Source of the DNA: Doris montereyensis | Lineage: Eukaryota > Mollusca > Gastropoda > Nudibranchia > Dorididae | Length of the DNA stretch: 64,000 nucleotides | Reading direction: 5' to 3' | Assembly: GCA_037039925.1 (NCBI GenBank) | Contig: JAXRKP010000419.1 | Span: 167,501-231,500, forward strand | Shown here: piece after piece, positions 61,505 through 64,000 of the stretch | How positions within the stretch are numbered: position 1 is the stretch's first letter | How the letters are laid out: every line of letters starts with the position of its first letter | Notes under the pieces: generated by a model | Told to the model about the DNA's origin: nothing | What the model saw: the letters and a program-made list of their open reading frames with translations, nothing else | Database searches by the model: none | Translations under genes and position numbers: made by a program

Positions 61505-62045
61505 AAGTTCTAGTTCTACCACTACCAATAGTACTTGCCAACCCTTTACCTTCAGGGTTAGGAAATGTGGTTTGGTTTCATTAGTTTACTACCCCGTCCA
61601 CCTTATACGATGATCTCAGAGTAAAATAAGAGGAAACAGCTAGGTAAAAGACATGTAAAAAGGTAGGAAAAGTAAGTTTTACCACTACCAGTAGCACTTG
61701 ATAACCTCTTACCCTCGGGGTTAGGAGATGTGGTTCGGTTTCATTGCAGTTTACCCCATCCACCATATACGATGATCTCAGAGTGAACAAAGAGGAAAGA
61801 GTTAAATAAAAGACATGTGAAAGGGTTAAAGTTAAAGGAAAGAAGTTCCACCACTACCAATAGCACTTGATAACCCTTTGCCTTTGGGTTAGGAGATGTG
61901 GTTTGGTGTCATTAGTTTACTACCCTGTCCACCATGTGCGATGATCTCAGAGTGAAATAAGAGGAAATACAACAGCTAGATAAAACTTAAAAAAGACGTG
62001 AAAAACTCAAGACTGAAAATCAGAAAGGGAAGGAGTCAGACCTAC
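61505..62045 (-). mobile_element. Tandem copies of the dispersed hairpin repeat
   Basis: Three reverse-oriented copies spaced 163-165 bp apart (TTTAC arms at about 61586, 61749 and 61914; matching AGTAAA or AGTGAA about 35 bp later). Each has CCACCATATACGATGATCTC-like text and a CAATAGCACTTGATAACC linker. Confidence 0.75.
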
Positions 62046-62290
62046 CAGTGATGCCCACCAGGAGGGTCACAAGTGGTGAAATGATATTTATTGATAGATA
62101 GTAGTAGTAGTGATACACTGATAGTGATAGCCCACCAGGAGGGTCAGAAGTGGTGAAATGATATTTATTGATAGATAGTAGTAGTAGTGATACACTGATA
62201 GTGATGCCCACCAGGAGGGTCACAAGTGGTGAAATGATATTCATTGATAGATAGTAATAGTAGTGATACACTGATGATAGTGATAGCCCA
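62045..62290. repeat. 76-bp tandem repeat, 3 copies
   Basis: The unit contains CCACCAGGAGGGTCACAAGT, GGTGAAATGATATTTATTGA and a TAG-rich spacer. Confidence 0.94.
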
Positions 62291-62429
62291 TCAAGAAAAG
62301 AAGCAGCAACAGGTAAGGATGACAGAACGGAATGAAATAAATAGCACTAGCAAACACTGTCTTAAAGATGGATTAATATCAAAGTGGAAGTAGCAGTATG
62401 GTCTTGCGGTCAATACATGCTTGCCCTAT

Positions 62430-62457
62430 ATTAATAATAATAATAATAATAATAATA
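62430..62457. repeat. (AAT)n microsatellite
   Basis: A short AAT run. Confidence 0.93.
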
Positions 62458-62737
62458 CTGTGTATTCTGACATATTGCCGATCCTAAAGAATCTCAGTGT
62501 CTGATTATATTATATCATATATGCTCCATGTGTATCAATCCTTTGTTTAGAGAGTCTTCAAAGCAAGTAGGTCTATTTCTGTTTTAGTTGTGTTGGTATG
62601 TTTTTGTCTTCTCCATTTGGGTTTTGGTGTTCCTGAGACCGGGTGTTAGTATATTTGTGTAGTTTTGTAAGCCGTGGTTGAGTGATGTTGGCAATGATGT
62701 CGGTGTTCTTCTCCTGTATTTCAGTCCCTCGCCGAAC

Positions 62738-63003
62738 TACACATTCATTGCTGTTTGAGCTGGTATTTTCTCATCTCTCCTGAGGATGTGTCCAACTGTT
62801 CTTTGACCCTTTCACTTATGCTATTAGGTCCAATTCTGCAGCAATCATCCTCATTGCCTTTTCACCCATATACACCAGGGTATAGTCCACCAACAACAGA
62901 CTTCCACTTATTCCTATCTTGGGAAATTCTTTGCAAGTCCTTCCACAAAAGACCCCCTCTCTTCAAGTCATCCTCCACTAGCCTTCTCAGTTCGGCAGCA
63001 ATA
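62738..63003 (-). pseudogene. LINE reverse-transcriptase C-terminal fragments
   Basis: The minus strand encodes two blocks typical of the C-terminal end of non-LTR retrotransposon ORF2: LVEDDLKRGGLLWKDLQRIS with QDRNKWKSVVGGLYPG (63003-62870), and GQRTVGHILRRDEKIPAQTA (62815-62738). Stops and frame changes separate them. Their order is opposite to the usual one, so the fragment is rearranged or comes from two insertions. There is no catalytic domain. Confidence 0.6.
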
Positions 63004-63384
63004 GTAGAGTATAAATCGTTGTTACTGATTGTTTCAGGCTAGTGGATGCCTATGACTATGATGTTTCTCATGTGTTTCCTGTGAATGATTTCTCGACTTT
63101 CTAGGTTTCATAGTGGAAGAATAGGAAAGAAATCCATTGTTGACCAAAAGCTGTTTTGCTGCATACTTAATCATAGTACTACTACTACTACTACTCGCAG
63201 CTAATTTCTTTTTGACTGAGGCTTGTCAATTCTTTCACACATTAACAATTCTAGGCAGGCCTACTTGTAATTGTAATGAGAGAGAGACATCATGTCTTGT
63301 TTATAATGCAACTGTTCATTGGGGCTTTTACAGGAAATATATTTGTCCAAACCTCAATTGCAATTGTTTACACATTTTTGTTTA

Positions 63385-63500
63385 ATTGAAATTTACCCTA
63401 TCCATCATTGTGGTGATCTCAGGGTAAAATAAAAGGAAAAAGCAAGATACAAGAAAAATGAAAGAATAAAAGGACAGAAGTAGGACCTACCAGTAACACC
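63385..63500 (-). mobile_element. Dispersed hairpin repeat, copy j
   Basis: Reverse-oriented copy with arms TTTACCCT (63392-63399) and AGGGTAAA (63421-63428) and head GTAGGACCTAC at the right end. The arm has a T-A pair where copy b has C-G. Confidence 0.75.
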
Positions 63501-63636
63501 CGCCAGACGCCCATTTGTTTACAGAAGCTTATCAAGCACAGCAACGCAAACAGAATAAAAAATGAAAACGTGCAGCTCTTGTATTTTAATTATTGAAAAC
63601 GAATAAAAAGAGCTTTTACTGCTACTAGTTTTTACT

Positions 63637-63651
63637 GGGGGGGGGGGGGGG
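63637..63651. repeat. Poly-G run
   Basis: A G14 tract followed by TGGTGGTG. Such runs often mark a sequencing or assembly weak point. Confidence 0.9.
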
Positions 63652-63714
63652 TGGTGGTGTGGTTCATATTATTGTTATGGTGTGAGTAGAACAATGAAAC
63701 CACAAGATGTGATG

Positions 63715-63910
63715 AGTGTACAGCCACACTTTCATTGTACAGCCACACTTTCATTGTACAGCCATACTTTCATTGTACAGCCATACTTTCATTGTTACTT
63801 TCATTGTACAGCCACACTTTCATTGTACAGCCACAAACAGCCATACTTTCATTGTAAACATACTTTCATTGTACAAACTTTCATTGGCACTTTCATTGTC
63901 ATTGACAGCC
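63715..63910. repeat. 19-bp minisatellite, about 10 copies
   Basis: The unit core is TACAGCCACACTTTCATTG, with shortened units after 63790. The open frames over it are artefacts. Confidence 0.94.
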
Positions 63911-64000
63911 AGAATTGACAGCCAACTTTCATTAAAATTGAAGACAGAAGAAAAAAATACAAACAAAAACATCGGCTCAGACAAAGAATGAAAATTTTGA

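Overview
This window is animal nuclear DNA. It holds the 3' three-quarters of one large, intron-rich gene on the + strand, an LDL-receptor-related protein of the LRP4 type. I traced 35 coding exons between 2052 and 50784, with GT-AG borders and matching phases, apart from three joins near disrupted exons. The domain order is the LRP4 order: five LDLa repeats visible (the 5' end lies outside the window), EGF, EGF-CA, four YWTD beta-propellers each followed by an EGF module, a juxtamembrane Cys motif, one transmembrane helix and a short tail with an NPTY endocytosis signal. The product should be a type I membrane receptor. In vertebrates LRP4 is the agrin co-receptor for MuSK and a Wnt modulator; the role here is inferred from that family.

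The organism is probably a lophotrochozoan, most likely a gastropod mollusc. This rests on tRNA-derived SINEs and a retroelement ORF of types I associate with molluscs, and on the very heavy microsatellite and minisatellite load. The species cannot be named from this sequence.

Layout. 1-2051: CT repeat, a decayed Tc1-like transposase on the minus strand carrying a 39-bp tandem repeat, and a SINE fragment. 2052-11873: LDLa and EGF exons separated by GA, TATC and ATT microsatellites and minisatellites. 12934-22988: propeller 1, interrupted by a 7.2-kb array of a 23-bp unit. 24544-30156: EGF, propeller 2, EGF. 30762-38285: propeller 3 and EGF, with a retroelement inserted only 32 bp upstream of an exon. 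38789-44320: propeller 4 and EGF. 45321-50784: juxtamembrane, transmembrane and cytoplasmic exons. 50785-64000: AT-rich 3' UTR or intergenic DNA with a TIR element, more minisatellites and a LINE fragment; no further gene is recognised.

Two themes stand out. First, several tandem arrays grew from identifiable seeds. Three begin at an exon-intron junction and multiply the 5' splice site (after exons 5, 19 and 29 of this window), and others grew from SINE, MITE or transposase sequence. Second, about a third of the exons carry a frameshift or stop although splice sites and protein similarity are well kept. Many of the indels lie in homopolymer runs, so consensus errors in a long-read assembly are likelier than true pseudogenisation, but the sequence alone cannot decide.
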